DNA of 21,145 nucleotides from Desulfobulbaceae bacterium (GTDB lineage Bacteria > Desulfobacterota > Desulfobulbia > Desulfobulbales > Desulfocapsaceae). The position numbers and the translations under genes were made by a program. The notes under the pieces are model-generated. The model was given only the letters and a program-made list of their open reading frames with translations. It made no database searches and had not been told where the DNA came from. Position 1 is the first letter of the stretch; each line of letters starts with the position of its first letter. Shown here piece by piece: positions 6,997 to 15,149 of the stretch. The stretch spans positions 1 to 21,145 of the forward strand of contig JAMOMO010000461.1 of the NCBI GenBank assembly GCA_027067035.1, in the 5' to 3' direction.

Positions 6997-7012
6997 TGGG
7001 ACAAGTGCTGCA
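6997..7012 (+). promoter_or_regulatory. Sigma-54-like promoter of the histidine kinase gene
   Basis: TGGGAC-N5-CTGCA matches the RpoN consensus TGGCAC-N5-TTGCW at all but two positions, including GG and GC with correct spacing. The predicted transcription start is near 7024, giving a ~120-base leader. It suggests that the kinase gene and the LysM/RlpA-like gene share sigma-54 control. Confidence 0.55.
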
Positions 7013-7054
7013 GGGGATACCCGGCAGCTTCTGATGACTTATTTAGGAATGGCA

Positions 7055-7084
7055 TTGACAGTTGAACTCGTTCGAGTCTATCCT
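7055..7084 (+). promoter_or_regulatory. Sigma-70 promoter with palindromic operator in its spacer
   Basis: TTGACA (7055-7060), an 18-base spacer and TATCCT (7079-7084) form a good -35 and fair -10. Within the spacer lies the perfect palindrome ACTCG-TT-CGAGT (7066-7077), which a repressor or activator could occupy. With the upstream sigma-54-like site the kinase gene may have two promoters. Confidence 0.5.
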
Positions 7085-7143
7085 GTGGCCGGGATATTGA
7101 AGCGGCCGCACTGTGTGCTGAGAAATACATTTGGACTGGAAAA

Positions 7144-8667
7144 ATGAGTGAAAACAGTAGTTTGGTTCTTGTTGTGGATGATGAGCCGGTGACATGTGTC
7201 ATGTTGAAGGGCATCCTTGAAAAAGCTGGATATCGGGTGATTACAGCAAATAACGGCGCTGACGGTGTTCGTTATGCCATAAAGTATGAACCCGATCTCA
7301 TCCTTTTGGATATTATCCTCCCCGATATTGATGGCTATGAGGTCCGTCGACGAATCAGGGAGATAAATACACGTCTGTTGATTCCGATCATATTTATAAC
7401 GGCTCTTGATGAGAAAACGGTTATTGATGACTCGAAGATGATCGGGCGGGAAATCGATTATATCCAGAAACCCATACGGTCAGAGATACTCCTTGCCCGC
7501 GTGGCCAACCTGCTTGACATTGTTTTGAGCAGGAAGCAGCTTGCCAGACGCAACGAGCAGCTGAAAAAAGAAATCGTGGAGCGGGACCGCCTTGCTGCCG
7601 TGGCCAGACAGAGCAGTGATTCTGTTTTTATAATTGATCTTGAAGGTACCATACTCTATGCCAATCCCGCCTGTGAGAAAAACAGCGGTCACCCCGTCAT
7701 GGAACTTGAGGGACGGAAGTTTCATGAAGCCCGGTATGTGGCGGCAAAGGACGAAAATTTCCGGGAAATGATGGAACATGTCTTTTCCGGAAAAGAATGG
7801 CGGGGGAACATCCACAGTCTCAGAAGCAATGGCAGTTCCTATCTTGAGGAGGTTGCCATCCTTCCGTTCACAGGTGAAGGGGGCTTTGTGGAAGGGCATG
7901 TGGTGATGAAGAAAGATGTTACTGAACGCCGTCGTCTGGAGTCCATTGCCAGTTCGGTAAACCTGATGGACAATGTGGGGTTTATCTTCTCGGGTATCAG
8001 GCATGAGCTTGGAAATCCGGTGAACTCACTGAAGATGACCCTCAGTGTGCTGAGAAAAAGAATCGATGATTTTTCAATGGAGACCATTGTTGATTTCCTT
8101 GAACGGTCGCATCATGAAATCGGCAGGATAGAATATCTCCTGCGCTCTCTGCGCAGTTTTTCGATGTTTGAGCGTCCTGTTCCGGAAATAATAAGTATGC
8201 CGGATTTTCTGGAAACCCTGCTGGGTATGCACCGCAAGCTTCTGGATACGGCCGGGGTGGAAGTTGAAGTACGGGTGGAGGAGGGCGCGGAGGAGGTCTT
8301 TGCCGATCCCAGGGCACTGCTGCAGGTGATGCTCAACATGCTGACAAATGCACTGGCGGCTCTTGAGGGCAGAGAGGAGCCTTTGATTGTCATCCGTGTC
8401 AACAGGAAGTCTGATTCCCTGATTTGCCTTTCTCTGCAGGATAATGGCTGCGGCATCTCAGAAAAGGATCAGGAGATGCTTTTTAAGCCTTTTTTCACAA
8501 CCCGGCCGGGAGGAACAGGTATGGGGCTGGTCATTGTGAAGAAAATGCTTGTGGAGATGAACTGTTCCATACACCTGGAAAGCCGTGAACAGGAAGGCAC
8601 AACCTTTTTTATTCTGCTGCCCTGTGGGGAAAACCACGGGGATGCTGAGGTCAGCGCTGCTCTGTAG
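7144..8667 (+). CDS. Histidine kinase with N-terminal receiver and PAS domain
   Basis: A 507-residue cytoplasmic protein with no membrane segment. The receiver domain (1-~125) has Asp12-Asp13, Asp56 and Lys109. A short coiled coil (~128-150) leads into a PAS domain (~150-262; IIDLEGTILYANPA). The HisKA helix carries phospho-acceptor His287 in GIRHELGNPVNSLKM, and the HATPase_c domain has the N-box with Asn402, DNGCGI (433-438), an FTTR F-box and the GGTGMGL G2 box (456-462). An N-terminal receiver suggests phosphorelay input from another kinase or feedback from its own. It is divergent from the REC-PATAN-Roadblock gene and can plausibly phosphorylate that protein and the NtrC-type regulator. 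The stop overlaps the convergent RACo-like gene by 17 bases. Confidence 0.95.
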   Translation: MSENSSLVLVVDDEPVTCVMLKGILEKAGYRVITANNGADGVRYAIKYEPDLILLDIILPDIDGYEVRRRIREINTRLLIPIIFITALDEKTVIDDSKMIGREIDYIQKPIRSEILLARVANLLDIVLSRKQLARRNEQLKKEIVERDRLAAVARQSSDSVFIIDLEGTILYANPACEKNSGHPVMELEGRKFHEARYVAAKDENFREMMEHVFSGKEWRGNIHSLRSNGSSYLEEVAILPFTGEGGFVEGHVVMKKDVTERRRLESIASSVNLMDNVGFIFSGIRHELGNPVNSLKMTLSVLRKRIDDFSMETIVDFLERSHHEIGRIEYLLRSLRSFSMFERPVPEIISMPDFLETLLGMHRKLLDTAGVEVEVRVEEGAEEVFADPRALLQVMLNMLTNALAALEGREEPLIVIRVNRKSDSLICLSLQDNGCGISEKDQEMLFKPFFTTRPGGTGMGLVIVKKMLVEMNCSIHLESREQEGTTFFILLPCGENHGDAEVSAAL

Positions 8668-10627
8668 TCCTGCGCTCAGCCACCTTCGGGAAGAGGCTGA
8701 GGTCGGTGTGCGGCAGGAAGATTGATGCCACATACTGATCTTTGAAACCAGGTACTTCAGAGAGTTCAAAGCTTGTCATCTTTCGGACCACTGCCACCAC
8801 GTCCTGCCGGATATGATTGGAGAGCTCACTCATCCAGGCGCCCATGAGCGATCCGTTCCCCACATAGATAATCTTGTCCGGATCCACTTCCGGAAGCAGT
8901 CCCACGGTCATGGCACTGTCAAGGTCAATGAATGAGCCGAAACCGCCGGCGAGAATAATCTGCTCCAGGTCACTGACCTGCAGTCCCACCTGTTCAAGGA
9001 GGGTGGATACTCCTGCAAAAATTGCAGCCTTGGCACGGATGAAATTTTCGATGTCCACCTCATTGAGAACAATGTCATGGTCGGTGCCGCACTCATCTTC
9101 CCAGGCCAGGACATATTCCATGCCGCTGCGACCTTTCCGGATGCGTGGAGTGTCCAGGTCGTTGAATTTTCCGTCGGGGTTGATGACACCGTTTTCAAAA
9201 AGGGTGGCCACAATGATGAGCAGCCCTGAGCCGCAGATGCCGATGGGGGCCTTGTTGCCTTCGGTGACATTCATGGGTTCGAGGGTTTCCGGGTTTATGC
9301 TGAAATCGCTGATGGCCCCTTCCACGGCGCGCACTCCATGGGTGATTCCTCCGCCTTCAAAGGCGGGACCCGCTGAGCAGGCGGCACAGGCAAGCCACTC
9401 TTTGTTGCCGATGACGATTTCGGCGTTGGTTCCCACATCGATGAAAAGGGTGAGGAGATCGGTCCTGTACATTCCCGAACCCATGACTCCGGCCACTATG
9501 TCTCCGCCCACATAGCTTGAGATAGCGGGATAGAGAAGGGCGACACAGTGTCTTTTCAGCTCCAGGCCAAGGTCTGGCGCCGGCATGGGAGGGAAGAAGG
9601 TGGAAACCGGCACATAGGGTGAGCGTCTGATATTGTCGGGTTCCAGCCGCAGGAAGAGGTGAGTCATGGTGGTGTTTCCGGCAATGGTGATGGAGTTGAT
9701 CTCATCCCGGTCGATGGGACTGCTCTTGTCGTCATCGGGCAGACGTGCCTGCTTGAGCATGTCGCTGATGAGGGAGTTGATGGCGTCCACCACCAGTTCC
9801 TGCATCATGGCCAGTCCTTTGGGCTTTTCGGCGTATATGATTCGTGCAATGACGTCTTCCCCGTAACTCATCTGCGGATTGTAGCAGGATGCCTTTGCCA
9901 GTACCTTGCCGCTGTGGAGATCGATGAGAACCCCGTAGATGGTGGTGGTCCCGATATCAACTGCCAGGCCGAAGTTTCGATGATCCCATCTGCCCGGCTG
10001 GATATTGAGGAGGTGGCATTTTGATCTGTTGTTGACGGGGAGTTCCAGGGTTACAGTGACCAGAAAATCTTTTTCCCGCAGGGCGCGGCGGATCTTTCGC
10101 AGTACCGGAAGGTCTGTGACCAGGCGATGCTTGTTGTGCTGGTCGGCCAGTCCCTGGATAAGACGGCCCACATCTGCCCGGTTGTCGGTTGCGGTGGGCG
10201 GTATAAGCTCAAGGCGCAGCTTTTCAACGGGTGGATCGAAAAGACCTTCTTTTTTGAGGTCATCTATGTTGAAGACATGCATCCGGGCGCGGTGTCGCGG
10301 GGGGATGTCCGTGTCGAGTCCTCCCTTCTGGCGTCCAGATTCTTCAGGAATCCTGACAGTGACGTCTTCAATGATCTCTGTGGTGCATGCCTGTCTGTAG
10401 CCGCGTTCAAAATCTTTCGGGCTGAGTTTTTCGCTTTCTCCGCCGTGTACCCGGCCCTCTTCCACAATGATTCTGCACTTGCCGCAGACCCCGGCTCCGC
10501 CGCAGGAGGCGTTGATGTGGAGTCCGGCTTTGCGTGCCGCCTGGATAAGGCTGCTGTTTTTTTTCACCGTGACAGTTCTCTCTGCCGGGGCAAAGGTGAC
10601 ACTGCAGGTTGAGAGGGTATCGTTCAT
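8651..10627 (-). CDS. 2Fe-2S ASKHA-domain protein (RACo-like corrinoid activator)
   Basis: A 658-residue protein, normal for the RACo/DUF4445 family. The N-terminal ferredoxin domain holds Cys42, Cys48, Cys51 and Cys81 (C-x5-C-x2-C-x29-C), a plant-type 2Fe-2S ligand set. The rest is an ASKHA actin-like ATPase: AVDIGTTTIYGVLIDL, IAGNTTMTHLF, LFIDVGTNAEIVIGN, AGPAFEGGGITHGVRA, GICGSGLL and LAGGFGSFIDL. Relatives use ATP to drive reduction of Co(II) corrinoid to Co(I) in methyl-transfer proteins. It is the last gene of the formate dehydrogenase operon, sharing ATGA with the gamma-like subunit gene, so electrons could come from that flavoprotein. A methyltransferase partner is not in the window. 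Confidence 0.9.
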   Translation of the reverse strand: MNDTLSTCSVTFAPAERTVTVKKNSSLIQAARKAGLHINASCGGAGVCGKCRIIVEEGRVHGGESEKLSPKDFERGYRQACTTEIIEDVTVRIPEESGRQKGGLDTDIPPRHRARMHVFNIDDLKKEGLFDPPVEKLRLELIPPTATDNRADVGRLIQGLADQHNKHRLVTDLPVLRKIRRALREKDFLVTVTLELPVNNRSKCHLLNIQPGRWDHRNFGLAVDIGTTTIYGVLIDLHSGKVLAKASCYNPQMSYGEDVIARIIYAEKPKGLAMMQELVVDAINSLISDMLKQARLPDDDKSSPIDRDEINSITIAGNTTMTHLFLRLEPDNIRRSPYVPVSTFFPPMPAPDLGLELKRHCVALLYPAISSYVGGDIVAGVMGSGMYRTDLLTLFIDVGTNAEIVIGNKEWLACAACSAGPAFEGGGITHGVRAVEGAISDFSINPETLEPMNVTEGNKAPIGICGSGLLIIVATLFENGVINPDGKFNDLDTPRIRKGRSGMEYVLAWEDECGTDHDIVLNEVDIENFIRAKAAIFAGVSTLLEQVGLQVSDLEQIILAGGFGSFIDLDSAMTVGLLPEVDPDKIIYVGNGSLMGAWMSELSNHIRQDVVAVVRKMTSFELSEVPGFKDQYVASIFLPHTDLSLFPKVAERRTTEQR

Positions 10628-11460
10628 CGGGAAAGCTCCATTACATCCATTGTGTTTAACTCGCTCACACTAAATACCGGACCATCGAGACAGACCAGTC
10701 TGCCGTCAAGATGGCAGTGGCCGCACAGTCCCATGCCGCACTTCATGTGGCGTTCCAGAGTGGTGAATATGTTTGTGTCATCACAACCCATTTCCGTGAG
10801 TTTTGCAATGACAGACCGGATCATCACGGGGGGACCGCAGATCAGGGATATGCTGTTGCTGTCCAGGGTGATATCTTCAAGGAGCTCAGTGACCAGCCCC
10901 ACATGATCTGTCCAGTGCTCATCTTTTTCATCCACTGTCAGGCGGACGTCAATGCCCTGTTCCCGCCACAGTCCGATGGTCCCTGTAAAGGCAATATCCG
11001 ACGGGCTCCTGCTGCCGTAGAGCAGGCGTATGCCGGACACCGCATCATCGTCCAGACCACTCTGGAAAAGGCAGTGGTCAATGACACTTTTCAAGGGGGC
11101 AAGTCCGATGCCGCCCGCCACGAAGAGGAGGTCGCGGCCGGAAAATTTCTCCACCGGGAAGGCTTTGCCAAAGGGACCGCGCAGACCCAGCCGGGCACCT
11201 TTTTCCATGGAGTGGATGGCTGTCGTGAGCTCTCCGGCACGTCTGATGGAGAGATCGATGAGCGGCAGGGCATCGGGTGAAGATGAAATGGAAATGGCTG
11301 CCTCGCCGCAGTGGGGTACGGAGACCATGAGAAACTGACCCGGAAGAAAACTGAAGGGTTTTGTCTTGTCGATGAGTTCCAGCCGGAATGTTGAGATCTG
11401 ATCATTCTCCCGGATGATCTCCCGGATAATGGCCCGGGCAGGGATAAATGTTTTGTTCAT
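10624..11460 (-). CDS. FAD/NAD(P)-binding oxidoreductase, gamma-like subunit
   Basis: A 278-residue ferredoxin-NADP reductase-type protein. An FAD-binding barrel (~5-100; FLPGQFLMVSV) is followed by an NAD(P)-binding Rossmann half (FVAGGIGLAPLKSV; LICGPPVMIRSV). A C-terminal 2Fe-2S site reads C-x4-C-x2-C-x7-C (KCGMGLCGHCHLDGRLVC). This is the build of the gamma subunits of sulfhydrogenase-type enzymes and of PyrK/AsrB relatives, which connect Fe-S clusters to NAD(P)H. It starts by ATGA overlap with the beta-like gene, with AGGAG before the ATG, and ends by ATGA overlap into the RACo-like gene. It probably takes electrons from formate dehydrogenase to NAD(P). Confidence 0.9.
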   Translation of the reverse strand: MNKTFIPARAIIREIIRENDQISTFRLELIDKTKPFSFLPGQFLMVSVPHCGEAAISISSSPDALPLIDLSIRRAGELTTAIHSMEKGARLGLRGPFGKAFPVEKFSGRDLLFVAGGIGLAPLKSVIDHCLFQSGLDDDAVSGIRLLYGSRSPSDIAFTGTIGLWREQGIDVRLTVDEKDEHWTDHVGLVTELLEDITLDSNSISLICGPPVMIRSVIAKLTEMGCDDTNIFTTLERHMKCGMGLCGHCHLDGRLVCLDGPVFSVSELNTMDVMELSR

Positions 11461-12506
11461 GGGTTCTCCTGCCTGGTTAAGAGATCAATAAAGCGTGTGA
11501 TATCCACTCCGCCAAAACAGATATCGACGCAGCGGCCGCATCCTGTACAGGATGCCTTGCCGTGGCTTGCAAAATCATATTTAAGTTTATGGAGGAAGCG
11601 TCTTTTCAGGGCATGTCTGCTTCTGTCCACCGGATTGTGGCCACCGGCCATGCGGGTGAAACCGCCACTGGTACAGGCGTCCCAGCTTCTGACCCTTATG
11701 CCGGAATCTCTGCTTTGAGGCTTGTCATCCACGGAGAAACAGGTGCAGGTGGGGCAGACGTATGCGCAGCCGCCGCAGTCATAGCAGCGTTCGGCAAGCT
11801 GTTCCCATATCTCTTCGGGGACTTCTTCCTTCTGGAGCTTGTGACAGGCGTGGGCAAGCTGAATGTTTCGGTTGAACTGTCCCCGGGCCTCCAGGAAGAG
11901 CTGGTAGCGTATCCTCTGGTCCTCTTCCTGGACTTCACAAAAGAAATAGCCCCATTTCTTCAGAAGGTCCGCCCCCTTTCCCCGTCCTGCTGAAACGTAG
12001 TAGCGATCACCGAGATCAATGAACTGCAGGCCGTAGCCATATTCGAGGTAGGGTCCGCTGTTGGTTGCCTCACAGAAGCAGTTGGCAAAGGGCTGGTTGC
12101 AGCCGAGGGTGATGATGAGTGAGTGGCTGCGCCGGTCGTAATAGCTGGTATCTTTAGCGGGTTTTGAAAAGATGAGATCCATGTAGAGCAGGGCCGTGAG
12201 GTCGCAGGAGCGGACGCCGAAGAAGATGGTGTCTTCTGCTGCCTTCGGGGCGGTAAACTGATACGTATCTCCGCTGATCTGGTAGTGGGCCAGGGTTTCC
12301 TGCTGGGGAAGGAAAAAGGGTTTCAACGAGGCCTGAGGCTGATTTGCAAGGTCGATCTCTGTTGTGTCAAGGTCACTGATTGCAGTGAACAGGGTGTCGC
12401 CGTGGTCATTCTTCACCGGTGCGACCAGCCGGGCGTCTTTGCTGAGTTTTCGCAGCAGCGGGATGAGGTTGTCCTTGGGGAGTATCAGCTCTTTGAGATC
12501 AATCAT
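11457..12506 (-). CDS. 4Fe-4S dicluster protein, sulfhydrogenase beta-like subunit
   Basis: A 349-residue soluble protein. The N-terminal two thirds resemble beta subunits of sulfhydrogenase and anaerobic sulfite reductase A (FFGVRSCDLTALLYMD, a GCNQPFANCFCE Cys cluster). Two 4Fe-4S motifs follow: CYDCGGCAYVCPTC and CTGCGRCVDIC. Such subunits relay electrons between a catalytic centre and the flavin gamma subunit. Upstream it overlaps the formate dehydrogenase gene by 8 bases and downstream it overlaps the gamma-like gene by 4, indicating fixed stoichiometry. The exact partner, formate dehydrogenase rather than hydrogenase, is inferred from the operon. Confidence 0.88.
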   Translation of the reverse strand: MIDLKELILPKDNLIPLLRKLSKDARLVAPVKNDHGDTLFTAISDLDTTEIDLANQPQASLKPFFLPQQETLAHYQISGDTYQFTAPKAAEDTIFFGVRSCDLTALLYMDLIFSKPAKDTSYYDRRSHSLIITLGCNQPFANCFCEATNSGPYLEYGYGLQFIDLGDRYYVSAGRGKGADLLKKWGYFFCEVQEEDQRIRYQLFLEARGQFNRNIQLAHACHKLQKEEVPEEIWEQLAERCYDCGGCAYVCPTCTCFSVDDKPQSRDSGIRVRSWDACTSGGFTRMAGGHNPVDRSRHALKRRFLHKLKYDFASHGKASCTGCGRCVDICFGGVDITRFIDLLTRQENP

Positions 12507-14553
12507 GGTTCACCTTCTTTATGGCGGCGGAGCAGACTTTGAACTCCGGGCATTTTGATTTGGGGTCCATGGCGGAAACGGTGAGCTGATTGATGGGGAC
12601 CTCGAAGAAGTGAAAGGAGGAGAAGACGGTGCCCGGTTTTACCCTGTCGGTTATCTGGGCGGAAATCCGGACGATCCCCCGTTTGGAGTGCAGCTCCACC
12701 ATCTCCCCGTCTGCGATATTGAGACGCCTGCAGTCATCTTTGTGTATTTCCAGTTTTGCCTGCGGGTATTCACGGACCAGCCGTCTGGAATTTCGGGTCA
12801 TGGTTGCGGTGTGGTAATGATGGTAGGAGCCGCGTCCGGTGACCAGAGTGAAAGGATATTTTTCAGCTGCTTTTTCGTAGGGTTCCTGGTGCCTGGTAAT
12901 GGTGAACTGCCCCTTGCCCCTGGCAAAGTAATACTTGTGGAGAAATTCTGTGCCGGGGTGGCTGCGGTCCGGGCAGGGCCATTGCAGGCCATGGTTTTCT
13001 GCCAGCCGGTCGTAGTGCATGCCCCCGTAAATGGGGGTAAGCAGGCTTATCTCTTCCATGATCTCGGCATCTGAATCAAAGTCCATACCGGGGCATCCCA
13101 TGCGGCGGCCGAGTTCCATGATGATCTCACTGTCCGGGCGGCAGTCGTGGATGGGCGGGATGGCGCGGCGGCAGAGCTGCACCCTGCGTTCCGAATTGGT
13201 GATGGTACCGCCTTTTTCAGCGAAGGAGGCGGCAGGGAAGACCACGTGGGCCAGTTTTGCCGTTGCGGTGAGAAAAATGTCGGAGACCGCCAGAAAATCG
13301 AGCTGCTCCAGGGTCTCCTCGACACGGTGCAGGTGGGGATCGCTCAGAGCCGGGTTTTCTCCCATGATAAACATGGCCCTGATGGGGCCGTCTTTTCCGG
13401 CGTGTGTCATCTCGGTGAGACTCTTTCCGGCATTTTCAGGGAGGGGACGCTGCCACACCGCCTCAAACCTGGCGCGGATGCTCATATCCTCAAGACTCTG
13501 GTATCCCGGGAGTACTGCGGGGAGTGCGGCCATGTCACAGGCACCCTGGACATTGTTCTGGCCGCGCAGGGGGTCAACACCGCTGTGTTTTTTCTCCACG
13601 TTGCCGGTGAGCATGGCAAGGTTGGCCACTGCCTGGACATTGTCGGTGCCGCAGGTGTGCTGGGTGACGCCGAGACAGTAGCAGATGACGGACTTGCTGC
13701 TTCTGGCGTAGATACATGCCGCCTCACGGATGGTATTGATGTCTATTTCCGTGATTGCGGCAAGCTCTGCCAGATCCAGACGATGGAGATAATCGCGCAG
13801 CTGAATAAAATTTTCAGTGCGCATGGAGATAAAGAGATCGTCAGCCAGATTTTCATCCAGGATCACCCGCATCATGGCGTTGATGAGTGCAATGTCGGTT
13901 CCGGGCCGCAGGGCCAGGTGGATATGCGCCTGTCTGGCAATGTCCGTTCTGCGGGGATCAATGACCAGGAGTTTGGCACCCCGGTCCACGGCTCTGAGTA
14001 TGTTACGCCCTATTTGAGGATGGGTTTCAGTGGTGTTGGAACCGGTGATAAGAAGAACATCAGCCTCTTCAAGCTCGGCGATGGAGTTTGTCATGGCACC
14101 GGATCCGAAACTCGTGGCAAGACCTACCACGGTGGATGAGTGTCAGAGCCGTGCGCAGTGGTCGATGTTGTTGGTGCCGAGTCCCGCCCTGGTCAGTTTC
14201 TGGAGGAGATAGTTTTCTTCATTGCTGCATTTGGCGGAAGAGAGGACTCCGATGCTGTCGGGGCCGTACTGCTGTTTTGCAGTCATGAGTGCTGCGGCGG
14301 TGAAGTCAAGGGCCTCGTCCCAGCTGACTTCCTGCAGGCTGCCGTTTTTCCGCAGCAGCGGGCTGCTGAGCCTTTTGTCCGAATGGATGAATTCATGAAG
14401 CTGCCATCCTTTGGAGCAGAGGTTGCCGCGGCTGATGGGGTGGTTTTTGCTTGGATATGAGCCGACGACCTGGTCATTATCCACGGACAGGTACACACCG
14501 CAGCCACAGCCGCAGTAGTTGCAGATGGTTAGAATGTCTTGCATGTGGTTCAC
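12499..14553 (-). CDS. fdhA: Selenocysteine formate dehydrogenase, catalytic subunit
   Basis: One 684-residue gene read through an in-frame UGA at 14143-14145 (residue 137). It oxidises formate or reduces CO2 at a Mo/W-bis-pterin centre. The N-terminal 4Fe-4S site uses Cys11, Cys14, Cys18 and Cys46 (CNYCGCGCG, NLCSKG). The UGA falls exactly at the catalytic position: DHCARL-Sec-HSSTVVGLA, then SFGSGAMTN, with the essential His138 beside it. Cofactor motifs include LLITGSNTTETHPQ and the C-terminal domain (LVTGRGSYHHYHT). Length and Sec position are close to E. coli FdhF. A SECIS hairpin lies just after the UGA. The GTG at 14553 with GGAG upstream is the likely start; an ATG at 14544 is an alternative. 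No signal peptide, so cytoplasmic. Automated calling may split it in two. Confidence 0.95.
14113..14145 (-). promoter_or_regulatory. UGA selenocysteine codon and bacterial SECIS hairpin
   Basis: The UGA occupies 14145-14143 on the minus strand. Eleven bases later CGTGG (14131-14127) pairs with CCACG (14117-14113), enclosing a 9-base loop TAGGTCTTG. The loop core AGGTCT equals that of the E. coli fdhF SECIS, the SelB-binding element, and its distance from the UGA is right. Confidence 0.85.
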
Positions 14554-14710
14554 TCATCTCCGGCTGGGGGGATTTGTTTCTTTTCTCTCGTGTCTGAAGC
14601 CCTGACGAAAATCTGATGATAAGGGGAGGGATGTCTTTTGTCGACGCCTCTCCAGACGTCCTGATGAGACAGGCTTCGTCACCAGCGAACGTTCATGGAT
14701 TCAGGTCTTA

Positions 14711-14739
14711 AGATTACGGGAGAACAGGGAAAAAATCAA
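14711..14739 (-). promoter_or_regulatory. Sigma-70 promoter candidate for the formate dehydrogenase operon
   Basis: On the minus strand TTGATT (14739-14734), a 17-base spacer and TAATCT (14716-14711) give 4-5 matches in each hexamer with ideal spacing. The transcript would have a leader of about 150 bases before the GTG at 14553. Confidence 0.5.
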
Positions 14740-14755
14740 GAAACTCACTGTAAAT

Positions 14756-14770
14756 CTCCCCGCCGGGGAG
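14756..14770. other. GC-rich hairpin CTCCCC-GCC-GGGGAG
   Basis: A perfect 6-bp inverted repeat lies just upstream of the candidate formate dehydrogenase promoter. No T tract follows on either strand, so it is unlikely to be a terminator. The rest of 14554-15030 shows no gene I would support. Confidence 0.35.
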
Positions 14771-15039
14771 TTGCGAAAAGGGAAATGGATCGGGAAAAAG
14801 AAAAAAAGTCTTCCCTTGCAGGGTTAAATAGAGTATTATTTATGGTTTTTCTTGCCTTGAATAATCTGGTAAGGAATTTCGAAGTACCTAATATCCTGAT
14901 TTTTTAGTGCTTTGCCGATTGTCGTCTCTGTCCGTGGCTTGCTGCTGTCCGGGGACGAACATTTTCTTTCAACCTGTTTTTTTTTCTGACGGGTCTGGGG
15001 CAGGGTGGCGGGTGGTTTCGATTGGCTAAATTGTTGAGT

Positions 15040-15075
15040 AAGGAGTTGCAGAGTGCTGTGGCTCCTTATTTTTTT
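15040..15075 (+). terminator. Intrinsic terminator or attenuator upstream of fusA
   Basis: AAGGAG (15040-15045) pairs with CTCCTT (15062-15067), with an inner GCA/TGC pairing, and is followed by A and seven T. It is oriented with fusA and ends 75 bases before its ATG, although no gene precedes it on this strand. It may end a small upstream RNA or act as a leader attenuator. Confidence 0.5.
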
Positions 15076-15086
15076 ATTTCATATTA

Positions 15087-15121
15087 AGTCCGCTTTGGGT
15101 GGACTGAGCCGGTTTTCCGGC
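15087..15121 (+). promoter_or_regulatory. Two leader hairpins before fusA
   Basis: AGTCC (15087-15091) pairs with GGACT (15101-15105), and GCCGG (15108-15112) with CCGGC (15117-15121) around a TTTT loop. The second stem ends 15 bases before the GAGGG ribosome site (15137-15141), so the pair could shape fusA translation. Confidence 0.35.
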
Positions 15122-15149
15122 AGGAAGAATCTGGTAGAGGGTAGCAGAC

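Noticed and set aside
6735..7214. A 159-residue minus-strand ORF between the divergent regulator and kinase genes
   Set aside because: It overlaps the kinase start, has biased composition with no domain, and lies over the promoter elements.
12499..14130. A separate molybdopterin oxidoreductase gene starting at MVGLATSFG
   Set aside because: The frame continues upstream through a UGA at the exact selenocysteine position with a SECIS hairpin, so it is the 3' part of one gene, not a new gene or a pseudogene.
13147..14139. A 330-residue plus-strand ORF antisense to the formate dehydrogenase gene
   Set aside because: Shadow of a conserved gene; no ribosome site and no recognisable domain.
14695..14907. 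A 70-residue plus-strand ORF with a hydrophobic stretch in the spacer before fusA
   Set aside because: It has no ribosome site, a low-complexity Lys/Glu start and no recognisable domain, and it runs across an AT-rich region that more likely holds promoters and leaders.
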